Assembly (NCBI GenBank): GCA_964427955.1
Contig: CAYRWY010000046.1
Span: 1-21,097, forward strand
Origin: JACRBK01 sp964427955
GTDB lineage: Bacteria; Chloroflexota; Anaerolineae; Aggregatilineales; Aggregatilineaceae
Direction: 5' to 3'
Length of the DNA: 21,097 nucleotides
Shown here piece by piece: positions 7,528-13,664 of the stretch; positions within the stretch are counted from its first letter, which is position 1; each line of letters opens with the position of its first letter. Under the pieces are notes generated by a model. That model was not told where the DNA came from. It made no database searches and worked only from the letters and a program-made list of their open reading frames with translations. A program made the position numbers and the translations under genes.

Positions 7528-9177
7528 CTAGACGTTGCGGGTGACGTAGTGAATGCCTGTCGCCCCGCTGGGATGGCTCGACGAGTCTTTTTCGATCTGC
7601 GGCGTGCCGTCCTTTTCGGTGCAGCGCACGGAGAAAGTATGCCGCCCGGCCACCATCGGCCAGTCGTAGCGCCAGATCACCCAGGTGGTCTCCGATAGCG
7701 GCTGGCGCAGCGTCGCCTCGGTCCACTCGCCGTCGTCGATCTTGACCTCGACTTTGGAAATGCCGCGGGCACCCGCGTGGGCGATGCCGCCGATCGGGAC
7801 GTAGGTGGTGTCCCCCTGTTGGAAGACGCTGTCGGTCGCTACGACGTCGATCACCGAGGTCGCCCTCATCTGCGCGACCCGGTCCCAGCCGCGATCCACC
7901 CAGTAGCCGTCCTCGTCGTGATCGAGCACTTCGATGGTGTTGATCCACTTCGGCTGTTTCATGCCATAACGATCCGGGATGTAGATACGCAGCGGAAAGC
8001 CGTGATCGCGCAGCAGTGGAATGCCATCCCAATTATAGGTCAGCATGATCCGGGGTTCGCTGTTGACCAGGTCCAGCGCGACCGTCTCGTAAAAACCGTC
8101 CTCGCTGGTGATGCGCAGGTGGGTCGCCTCAGGCTGTAGGCCCGCCTCGGCCAGCACATCTTGCAGGCTCGCGCCGGTCCAGCGGGTGGTGCTGGTCAGA
8201 TCGCCGCCAATCGAATTGGAGATACACGCCAGCGTGACGTACTGGTCGAGCGCGTCGTAGTTTTTCTGGAGATCATCCAGCGACAGGGTGAGCGGATGAT
8301 CGACCAGCCCGGTGATGTTCAGCCGCCACGTCTCGCCGTTCACTTCGACCGGGCGCACGTTGATGTCGATCCGGTAGTGATCTTCGAGCGGCGTATATTC
8401 CGGGCGTGTGCCGGGCGCGGGAATGACCGGATCATCCTGATTGGGCAGTCGCATCCCGGCCACTTCGGCGGAGGCCGCGCGATTCCGGCGCACCTGGTTC
8501 TGATAATCTCGCTCGTCCAGCACTTCGAGATAGCGGGCGATCCCGGCCCCAACGACCGTCAGCGTTGCGGTCGTCGCGCCGACCCGGATCAAAAACTGGC
8601 GGCGGTTGAGCCGCTCGGCGGTCACTTCCGGCGGCGCGGTCAGCATAACCGCCTCTTCCTTGACTGCATACAAGCCATCGTACACCCAATTCACCGCCAC
8701 GCCCCAGGCGGCAAAGGCCAGCGCCAGCCAGATCGCGCTGGTCGTATCGGACGTACGTGCCGCGCCGATGTGCAGGCTGATCAGGATGGTGGGCACACCC
8801 AGCGCCAGGCCCGCGATCAGGCCCGGTAGGTAGCGCAGGCTGCCGCCGCGCCGGATGGTCAGGCGTCTCAGCACCACAAAGAGCAGCACCCCGGCGACGA
8901 TGCCGCCGCCCAGGAACATAGCCAGCCCGGAGAGGGACTCGATCCGCTTGGCCGTGCTGGATGTTTCGCCCAGGTTCAGGTCATGAATCACATTGACCAT
9001 CGTCTCGATGGTCTTGGTGATGATGTCGCCGGGCAGGGTGCGGGTCATCCAGTCGAACGCGTCGAAGGGGGTAAAAGGCAGACCTGCGACCTGCTCGGCC
9101 AGGTATAATAGGGCCATGAGGGGGGCGGTCAGCAGGGCACCGGTCAAGGCACCGGTGAGGAGCGTCGATTTTCGCAT
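7528..9177 (-). CDS. Membrane-anchored molybdopterin-dependent oxidoreductase (sulfite oxidase/YedY superfamily)
   Basis: Enzymes of this superfamily bind a molybdenum cofactor and perform two-electron redox chemistry outside the cytoplasm. The protein has 549 residues. Four hydrophobic segments occupy about 5-175. A twin-arginine-like motif follows (NRRQFL, Arg192/Arg193) with a fifth hydrophobic stretch up to about 215. The Oxidored_molyb domain covers about 275-435. It contains Cys318 in LACISNSIGGD, which matches the cysteine that ligates molybdenum in this family, and the RWTGASL stretch just after it. The C-terminal 100 residues resemble the immunoglobulin-like Mo-co dimerisation domain. 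The ATG follows AGAGGG at 8 bases. Multi-span anchoring before an internal Tat motif is unusual for YedY-like proteins. The electron partner and substrate are unknown. A divergent gene starts 138 bases away. Confidence 0.88.
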   Translation of the reverse strand: MRKSTLLTGALTGALLTAPLMALLYLAEQVAGLPFTPFDAFDWMTRTLPGDIITKTIETMVNVIHDLNLGETSSTAKRIESLSGLAMFLGGGIVAGVLLFVVLRRLTIRRGGSLRYLPGLIAGLALGVPTILISLHIGAARTSDTTSAIWLALAFAAWGVAVNWVYDGLYAVKEEAVMLTAPPEVTAERLNRRQFLIRVGATTATLTVVGAGIARYLEVLDERDYQNQVRRNRAASAEVAGMRLPNQDDPVIPAPGTRPEYTPLEDHYRIDINVRPVEVNGETWRLNITGLVDHPLTLSLDDLQKNYDALDQYVTLACISNSIGGDLTSTTRWTGASLQDVLAEAGLQPEATHLRITSEDGFYETVALDLVNSEPRIMLTYNWDGIPLLRDHGFPLRIYIPDRYGMKQPKWINTIEVLDHDEDGYWVDRGWDRVAQMRATSVIDVVATDSVFQQGDTTYVPIGGIAHAGARGISKVEVKIDDGEWTEATLRQPLSETTWVIWRYDWPMVAGRHTFSVRCTEKDGTPQIEKDSSSHPSGATGIHYVTRNV

Positions 9178-9315
9178 ATGAGTATCCCTCTCGTTGTTGA
9201 TGAGCGTTGCTTCGATGGTCCCACAAACATCTTACAAAAGTCTTGCGAGCGCCTGAAGAGTTCGAAGAAGACGGGTAAAGATCGGTCGAGACAGGGTATG
9301 AAGGTTATAGCAAAC

Positions 9316-9819
9316 ATGGATGAATTCGATCTGGAGAACGCGCTGTCCGAAGACTTCTATGCCCAGGTGATCTTCACCGTGCAGGAGCGCGCCCCGCTGC
9401 TGGCCCTGCCCCGGCTGGCGCGGCTGGTGATGGCGACCCTGGAGAACTGCGCCGCGGTGGCACCCGGCAGCCTGTGGGGCTACCTTGTGCTTCCGGAATC
9501 ACTCCGGCTGGTCGTCGGCCCCGCGAACGACGACGCCCTGGCCCGGTTTGTCGAGGAAGTCCGGCAGCAGACGGAGCAGCGGCTGCTCGACGTGATCCTG
9601 CGCGCCGACGACGAGACGCTCGATCTGGTGCTGCGCTACACGCCGGTGTGGGGCGGTGTGATCTACCGCGTCTGGGAAACGGGCTATCACCGTCACGTTT
9701 TTTGGACCGAATACAAGCTTAGCAACGCCGTGTACGAGATGGTCCAGGCGTCCGTCGCCGCCGGATTGGTCGAGCGGGCGGAGCAGTGGCCGTACCAATG
9801 GATCGGAGGAGCAGGTTAG
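9316..9819 (+). CDS. Degenerate REP-associated tyrosine transposase-like (Y1_Tnp fold) protein lacking the HUH motif
   Basis: This protein of 167 residues follows the layout of REP-associated/IS200-type Y1 transposases. It has FYAQVIFTVQERAPLL at the N-terminus, then YLVLPESLRLVV (56-67) where the family has a YVVMPNHVHLLV-type HUH strand. A helix around 75-95 follows, then WETGYHRHVF (120-129), and a C-terminus VAAGLVERAEQWPYQW (147-162) like the NPVRAGLVxxPEDWPWSS ending. Both histidines of the HUH motif are replaced (Ser62 and Arg64), so metal-dependent nicking is not expected. The frame is intact and the length near normal, which suggests it is kept for another role, perhaps DNA binding. 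The ATG at 9316 was chosen because AAGG lies 11 bases upstream; an ATG at 9298 is also possible. No terminal repeats or REP palindromes were noticed nearby. Confidence 0.65.
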   Translation: MDEFDLENALSEDFYAQVIFTVQERAPLLALPRLARLVMATLENCAAVAPGSLWGYLVLPESLRLVVGPANDDALARFVEEVRQQTEQRLLDVILRADDETLDLVLRYTPVWGGVIYRVWETGYHRHVFWTEYKLSNAVYEMVQASVAAGLVERAEQWPYQWIGGAG

Positions 9820-9833
9820 GACGAGAGTATCTC

Positions 9834-9862
9834 TTGGTTTTTCTCAATTCTTCGCTTATACT
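9834..9862 (+). promoter_or_regulatory. Putative promoter of the kynureninase-like gene
   Basis: TTGGTT (9834-9839) and TATACT (9857-9862) are separated by 17 bases. The -10 box is 53 bases before the TTG start codon. The whole gap 9820-9915 is clearly AT-rich compared with the flanking genes, which fits a regulatory region. Confidence 0.55.
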
Positions 9863-9915
9863 AGATGCATCTTCAAATCCGGTTGGTCTTCTGTACTTAT
9901 TAAGGAATTGGTCCA

Positions 9916-11121
9916 TTGACGACCCCCGCCATTGATCCACTCCTGGCCTGGCGTGACGAGTTCCCCATTTTGAGCGAGTCCACCTATCTCGTCAGCAACT
10001 CGCTGGGTGCCATGCCGCGCGCCGTGTACGACCGCCTGCACGACTATGCCGAGATGTGGGCCACGCGCGGCGTCCGGGCCTGGGGCGAAGGCTGGTGGGA
10101 TATGAACGTGGCGGTGGGAGACCAGATCGCCGGGATCATCGGCGCGCCGCCGCGCTCGGTTTCGATGCACCAAAATATCTCCATCGCCCAGGGCATTCTC
10201 CTGTCCGGGTTTGACTTCAACGGCCCGCGTAACAAGGTCGTGATCGAGGCGGGCATTTTCCCTTCGGTGTACTACGTGCTGCGCGGAATGCTGCCGCCGC
10301 AGATCGAATTGTGCATGGTGCCCAGTGCCGACGGCGGGATCACCGTGCCGGTCGAGCGGATCATCGACGCCATCGACGAGCGCACGCTGCTGGTCCCGAT
10401 CAGCCACGTGCTGTTTCGCAGCGCCTACGTCCTGGATGCGAAAGCGATTATCGAAAAAGCGCACGCTGTCGGTGCCGTGGTGATCCTGGATGGCTATCAC
10501 GCGGCGGGCATTGTGCCGTTCGACGTCCAGGCGCTCAACGTCGATTTTTACCTGGCCGGGGTGCTCAAATGGATGTGCGGCGGGCCGGGCGGCGTTTTTC
10601 TGTATGCGCGCGAGGATCATCTCAAGACATTCGAACCGGGGCTGACGGGCTGGATGGCCCACCGGCATCCGTTTGCCTTCGAGGTGGCGGATCAGGAGTG
10701 GCGCGACGATGCTTTCCGCTTTTTGAACGGCACCCCCGCTGTAGCCAGCCTGTACGCCAACCAACCCGGCATCGAGATCATCGCACAGGTCGGCGTGGAG
10801 AATATTCGCCGTAAGTCGATCCGCCAGACGGGACTCTTGATCGAACTGGCCGAAGCCGCCGGATTCGCGATCAATTCGCCGCGCCAGCCGGATCAGCGGG
10901 GCGGCACGGTGACGATCAACCCGCCGCACGCCTACGAGGTGTCGCGCGAGCTGCTGGCGCGCAATATCGTGATCGACTACCGTGCCCAGGCGGGGATTCG
11001 CGTCTCGCCACATTTCTATAACAGTGATGACGAAATTCGGTTGGTAATTGACGCCGTGCGCGATATTCTTGACAGTGGAACCTGGCAGAAGCACGCAGGC
11101 GGCCAAACGTTTGTCACCTGA
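9916..11121 (+). CDS. Kynureninase-like PLP enzyme (aminotransferase class V fold)
   Basis: This protein has 401 residues, near the usual kynureninase length of about 400. Kynureninase splits kynurenine or 3-hydroxykynurenine into (hydroxy)anthranilate and alanine in the cytoplasm, using PLP. The fold-type I signature is visible. Asp192 and His195 in ILDGYHAAG contact the PLP ring region, and Lys218 in GVLKWMCGGPGG is the probable Schiff-base lysine, matching the YKYLNGGPG region of KynU. The start is TTG with AAGGA 9 bases upstream (9902-9906), and no in-frame ATG fits the N-terminus. A decayed kynurenine formamidase lies directly downstream, which supports a past or present kynurenine role. 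A general class V aminotransferase/cysteine desulfurase-like activity cannot be excluded. The gene probably shares its transcript with the receiver protein gene at 11404. Confidence 0.78.
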   Translation: MTTPAIDPLLAWRDEFPILSESTYLVSNSLGAMPRAVYDRLHDYAEMWATRGVRAWGEGWWDMNVAVGDQIAGIIGAPPRSVSMHQNISIAQGILLSGFDFNGPRNKVVIEAGIFPSVYYVLRGMLPPQIELCMVPSADGGITVPVERIIDAIDERTLLVPISHVLFRSAYVLDAKAIIEKAHAVGAVVILDGYHAAGIVPFDVQALNVDFYLAGVLKWMCGGPGGVFLYAREDHLKTFEPGLTGWMAHRHPFAFEVADQEWRDDAFRFLNGTPAVASLYANQPGIEIIAQVGVENIRRKSIRQTGLLIELAEAAGFAINSPRQPDQRGGTVTINPPHAYEVSRELLARNIVIDYRAQAGIRVSPHFYNSDDEIRLVIDAVRDILDSGTWQKHAGGQTFVT

Positions 11122-11141
11122 CCGGTGACGGGGAGGTCCCT

Positions 11142-11396
11142 ACGCGCTGGTACGACATTAGCCGGACCATTTCGCCCACACGGGTCGTTTGGCCGGGCGA
11201 CACGCCATTTTCGTTTGCGCATAACCTGCGCCAGCAAGAGGGTGCGTCGGTCAATCTCACCACGCTCACACTCAGCCCTCACGCCGATGCTCCCTACCAT
11301 TTCGTGGATGGCGTCTACGAATTGATCGCGCTGCCGTTGAAACTGGCAGATGTTTGTGGCAGCCCGGTGCGGGCCGTGCTGCGTGAAGTGGAGTAA
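11142..11396 (+). pseudogene. Remnant of a kynurenine formamidase / cyclase-family gene (kynB-like)
   Basis: The frame encodes 84 residues (RWYDISRTISP, VVWPGDTPFSF, LTLSPHADAPYHF, VRAVL) that match the N-terminal 40 percent of the cyclase family enzyme KynB, which is normally about 210 residues. Three defects are visible. First, the expected start is ACG (11142-11144) with a perfect GGGGAGG (11130-11136) 5 bases upstream, so an ATG seems to have changed to ACG. Second, the metal-binding motif SPHxGxHADAP is shortened to SPHADAP by an in-frame loss of four codons. Third, the frame ends at TAA after VRAVLREVE, and no later part of the family is seen before the next gene at 11404. It begins 20 bases after the kynureninase-like stop, a typical kyn operon layout. 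It is not in the usual ORF set because it has no standard start codon. Confidence 0.75.
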
Positions 11397-11403
11397 ACCG
11401 TTT

Positions 11404-11787
11404 ATGGGGGAAGGATCAGGCGTTCCGATCGTGCTGATCGTCGATAATGAACAGGGGTTATTGACCCTGTTCAGCAGCATGGTGCGGCGGTTAGGCTACT
11501 TTCCACTTCAGGCGAACGGCGGGGAGGCGGCGCTCAACATCCTCGACCAGGAAACCCCGTCGCTGCTGATCCTGGACCTGGCGATGCCGGGTATCGGTGG
11601 GATAGATGTGCTGCGCTATCTGGCCGACATTCCACGCCTGGATACGATGCCGGTGATCGTCGTCACGGCGCTGGGTCCCGGCCCGGCCCCGCACGATATC
11701 GCTTACCGGATTGCCTACTGGCTGACCAAGCCGGTTCACCCCGAAACCTTCATGTCCCTGGTGCGAAGCCTCGTCGAAGGCGACTAG
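11404..11787 (+). CDS. Stand-alone response regulator receiver protein (CheY-like), copy 1
   Basis: This single receiver domain has 127 residues and no output domain. It should accept phosphate from a histidine kinase. The acidic pocket is Asp14-Asn15 (a DN variant of the usual DD), the phospho-acceptor is Asp58 in LLILDLAMPG, and the switch residues are Thr88 and Lys109 (in LTKP). The ATG was chosen because GGAG (11390-11393) lies 10 bases upstream, at the end of the kynB-like remnant; an ATG at 11350 is in frame but overlaps the remnant. It is close to the copy at 11901, with shared stretches such as LDLAMP, GID and IPRLD. The kinase partner is not adjacent. A terminator follows directly. 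Confidence 0.88.
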   Translation: MGEGSGVPIVLIVDNEQGLLTLFSSMVRRLGYFPLQANGGEAALNILDQETPSLLILDLAMPGIGGIDVLRYLADIPRLDTMPVIVVTALGPGPAPHDIAYRIAYWLTKPVHPETFMSLVRSLVEGD

Positions 11788-11798
11788 TAACACGTCCC

Positions 11799-11829
11799 AC
11801 TGCGAGACGCCTCCTTTTTCGCAGTTTTT
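11799..11829 (+). terminator. Rho-independent terminator after receiver protein 1
   Basis: ACTGCGA (11799-11805) and TCGCAGT (11819-11825) form a 7-bp stem with a 13-base loop, followed by TTTTT up to 11829. It separates the two receiver genes into different transcripts. Confidence 0.7.
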
Positions 11830-11830
11830 C

Positions 11831-11859
11831 TTGATATGACGTAACAAAATGGATATTAT
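11831..11859 (+). promoter_or_regulatory. Promoter of receiver protein 2
   Basis: TTGATA (11831-11836) and TATTAT (11854-11859) are spaced by exactly 17 bases, directly after the upstream terminator. The leader to the GTG start is about 35 bases. Near-consensus boxes suggest fairly strong constitutive expression. Confidence 0.7.
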
Positions 11860-11900
11860 TAAGCCTAAGTTTTGGATCGGGGACAAGGGAGAGACTGGTT

Positions 11901-12269
11901 GTGCCGTTGGTGCTCATCGTGGATGACGAGCCGGGGCTGTTGAGGCTGTTCTCTGGCCTCGTGCAGCGTCTGGACTGCGATCCCATCCTGGCAGCGAGCG
12001 GAGCCGAGGCGCTGGATATTCTTGACCGCGATACCCCGGATCTGTTGGTCCTCGATCTCGCCATGCCTCAGGTCTCAGGTATCGATGTGGTCCGCTACGT
12101 TCGCCAGATCCCACGCCTGGACGTGATGAGAATTCTGATCCTGACCGCCCGTCCCAGCCTGGTGCCCGAAGTGGAAGCTCTGGGAATCGACGCCTGGTTA
12201 TCCAAGCCGGTCATGCCCAACGATTTTGTCGATGCGATCTCCCAGGTCTTGTACGGTGATGGCTATTGA
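11901..12269 (+). CDS. Stand-alone response regulator receiver protein (CheY-like), copy 2
   Basis: This single receiver domain has 122 residues. Asp8 and Asp9 form the acidic pocket, Asp52 in LLVLDLAMPQ is the phospho-acceptor, and Thr82 and Lys102 (in LSKP) complete the active site. The start is GTG with AGGGAG (11886-11891) 9 bases upstream. The strong similarity to the copy at 11404 indicates a tandem duplication. Copy 2 keeps the canonical DD pair while copy 1 has DN. It has its own promoter, so the copies can be expressed separately. The absence of an output domain suggests a role in a phosphorelay or in protein-protein signalling. Confidence 0.9.
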   Translation: MPLVLIVDDEPGLLRLFSGLVQRLDCDPILAASGAEALDILDRDTPDLLVLDLAMPQVSGIDVVRYVRQIPRLDVMRILILTARPSLVPEVEALGIDAWLSKPVMPNDFVDAISQVLYGDGY

Positions 12270-12270
12270 A

Positions 12271-12290
12271 GGGGGACTAGTTCGTCCCCC
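12271..12290 (+). terminator. Hairpin at the convergent gene ends
   Basis: GGGGGAC (12271-12277) and GTCCCCC (12284-12290) form a perfect 7-bp GC-rich stem with a 6-base loop between two convergent genes. It overlaps the last codons of the minus-strand gene. No T-run follows on either strand, so it may be a 3'-end-stabilising structure or weak bidirectional terminator rather than a classic one. Confidence 0.4.
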
Positions 12291-13368
12291 CTGCCGCGGC
12301 TTTTTCCTGCAAAGCGCGCACACTTACCCCGTGATACGTCCAATCACAGTTGATGCTGCATAGATCGTTCAGGATGGGCAGCGCCTGGGCATAGTTGCCG
12401 CCGTTGACGTAGCTGCGCGCGTTGATGTACGACTCCACGAAGATGGCCTGACCGTACAGCCAATCCGGCTCGACGGTGCCCAGGTCGTGCGCCCGGTAGA
12501 TCAGCAGCACGCCGCGCGCCAGCATATCCTCACCATCCTCATTCGCTCCGGCCAGGTAGATTCCGCCCTGGGTTGTGAGCGCCTCCATCAACATGGCCTT
12601 GACCTCCGAGGCGCGGTAATCCGGCGCGAGGGCCGCGAGCGCATCCAGCCACTCGATGGCATCTTCATAATGCGCCACGCGCATCGCGGTCGCCGCCTGG
12701 TCGTACAGGTAGGCCGGATCGCTCAACGCGTCGAGCGTCGGGCTGGGTTCGACCGTGGGCGACGGCGGGATCGTCGGGGCGGGGGACGGGCTAGGGCTGG
12801 GCGTGAGGGTCGGGGTCACCGACGGCGTGGGTGTATAGGCCGCAATCGTGCGCGCCATTGCCAGTTGGACCTCGCTGTCCAGGGCATATTCGGGCGGGGC
12901 CTGGATGGTTTCGACAATCCAGGCGAAGCGCGCCGCCGCCAATTCGGCGTAGCCCTGCTGGAGATCGGCGACCCCGGTCGCATACTGCTGCGCGATCCCG
13001 GTGGCGAGCGTCTGCGTGATCCGCGCGTCATTGGTCGCCAGCCCGTCACGATAGCCGGCATACCCGGCGAATGCGACCAGCGTCAGGCACAGGCACAGCG
13101 TCCCGGCCATGATCACCAGCAGCAGCAGCGGGCGTCCCGGCGGGCGCGCCACGGGCACTTCGGCGGTATCGACCAGGGAGTCGCGCGGGGGTTTTTCGGT
13201 CACCAGGCGCTCGTGCAGCCAGTCAGGGACGGCGTCATGTGGCGGTTCCTGGGCGGGCAAATGCGGTTGCAGCCAGCCAGGTACAGCCTCCGTCGGAGGG
13301 ACGGGCGCGCGGGGGCGGGTGTCGTCTTCTTCGACCGGCGGTTCATCAATGATAGGGTGTTCAGACAT
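12277..13368 (-). CDS. Single-pass membrane protein with Thr/Pro/Ser-rich linker and TPR-like repeats
   Basis: The protein has 363 residues. An acidic, Pro-rich N-terminal region of about 78 residues carries two copies of an AVPxWLxxxL motif (about 28-37 and 46-55). One membrane helix (about 80-106) follows, then a helical region, then a low-complexity linker of Thr, Pro and Ser (about 179-212). The C-terminal part holds helical repeats resembling tetratricopeptide units (YDQAATAMRVAHYEDAIEWL, and again near ARSYVNGGNYAQALPIL). The C-terminal body is most likely outside the membrane, since linkers of this type are typical of secreted Chloroflexota proteins. GGAA lies 8 bases before the ATG. 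A well-placed promoter is seen on this strand at 13403-13432. Function unknown; protein-protein binding at the cell surface is plausible. Confidence 0.8.
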   Translation of the reverse strand: MSEHPIIDEPPVEEDDTRPRAPVPPTEAVPGWLQPHLPAQEPPHDAVPDWLHERLVTEKPPRDSLVDTAEVPVARPPGRPLLLLVIMAGTLCLCLTLVAFAGYAGYRDGLATNDARITQTLATGIAQQYATGVADLQQGYAELAAARFAWIVETIQAPPEYALDSEVQLAMARTIAAYTPTPSVTPTLTPSPSPSPAPTIPPSPTVEPSPTLDALSDPAYLYDQAATAMRVAHYEDAIEWLDALAALAPDYRASEVKAMLMEALTTQGGIYLAGANEDGEDMLARGVLLIYRAHDLGTVEPDWLYGQAIFVESYINARSYVNGGNYAQALPILNDLCSINCDWTYHGVSVRALQEKAAAGGTN

Positions 13369-13402
13369 GGTTAAGTTCCGTGTGTTTCAACATCGCGGGG
13401 GC

Positions 13403-13432
13403 ATTATAGCCAGAATGACAAGGCTTGTCCAA
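13403..13432 (-). promoter_or_regulatory. Promoter of the 13368 minus-strand gene with palindrome in its spacer
   Basis: On the minus strand TTGGAC (13432-13427) and TATAAT (13408-13403) are separated by 18 bases, about 35 bases ahead of the ATG. A perfect palindrome GACAAG-G-CTTGTC (13417-13429) covers most of the spacer and touches the -35 box, so a repressor bound there could block the promoter. Confidence 0.6.
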
Positions 13433-13462
13433 GACGCCTACCCGGCGCTCGACCGATGCTGG

Positions 13463-13557
13463 TTTTAGGCATCCTTCTGGATGTGCCCAAGACCGGGGAT
13501 ATGATTTAGGCATGTTGCACAAGGGCATTCGTCTAAATCTCATAAAACATGCCTAAA
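13463..13557. promoter_or_regulatory. Triple TTTAGGCAT element, probable operator array
   Basis: TTTAGGCAT occurs at 13464-13472 and at 13505-13513, and its inverse ATGCCTAAA at 13549-13557. The second and third copies extend to a perfect 12-base inverted repeat, TTTAGGCATGTT (13505-13516) and AACATGCCTAAA (13546-13557), with 29 bases between. The two direct copies start 41 bases apart, about four helical turns. The third copy touches the putative -35 of the PucR gene. A small imperfect hairpin (13468-13487) lies after the first copy. The 296-base gap 13369-13664 holds no gene. Confidence 0.55.
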
Positions 13558-13584
13558 GACAGCCGCCGCCTGTACACCTACAAT
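13556..13584 (+). promoter_or_regulatory. Putative promoter of the PucR-family regulator
   Basis: AAGACA (13556-13561) and TACAAT (13579-13584) are spaced by 17 bases, about 80 bases ahead of the ATG at 13665. The -35 box overlaps the inverted TTTAGGCAT copy, consistent with a regulated, perhaps autoregulated, promoter. Confidence 0.45.
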
Positions 13585-13664
13585 GATCAACAATCCCGAT
13601 AAGATGGACCCCATGAGCATAATACCCGGATTGATGTCGGGCCTGAACCGGTGGAAGGTGTACT

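Noticed and set aside
7480..7560. Hairpin between the convergent genes at 7520/7528
   Set aside because: Only short, imperfect pairing (around CGTAGGCTACCG) and no T-run, so not called as a terminator.
9178..9315. N-terminal extension of the transposase-like frame back to 9178
   Set aside because: The extra codons would start directly at the divergent gene start and look non-coding. Better starts lie at 9316 or 9298.
9856..11106. 416-codon minus-strand frame opposite the kynureninase-like gene
   Set aside because: The plus strand has a recognisable PLP enzyme with catalytic residues. The minus frame is a shadow.
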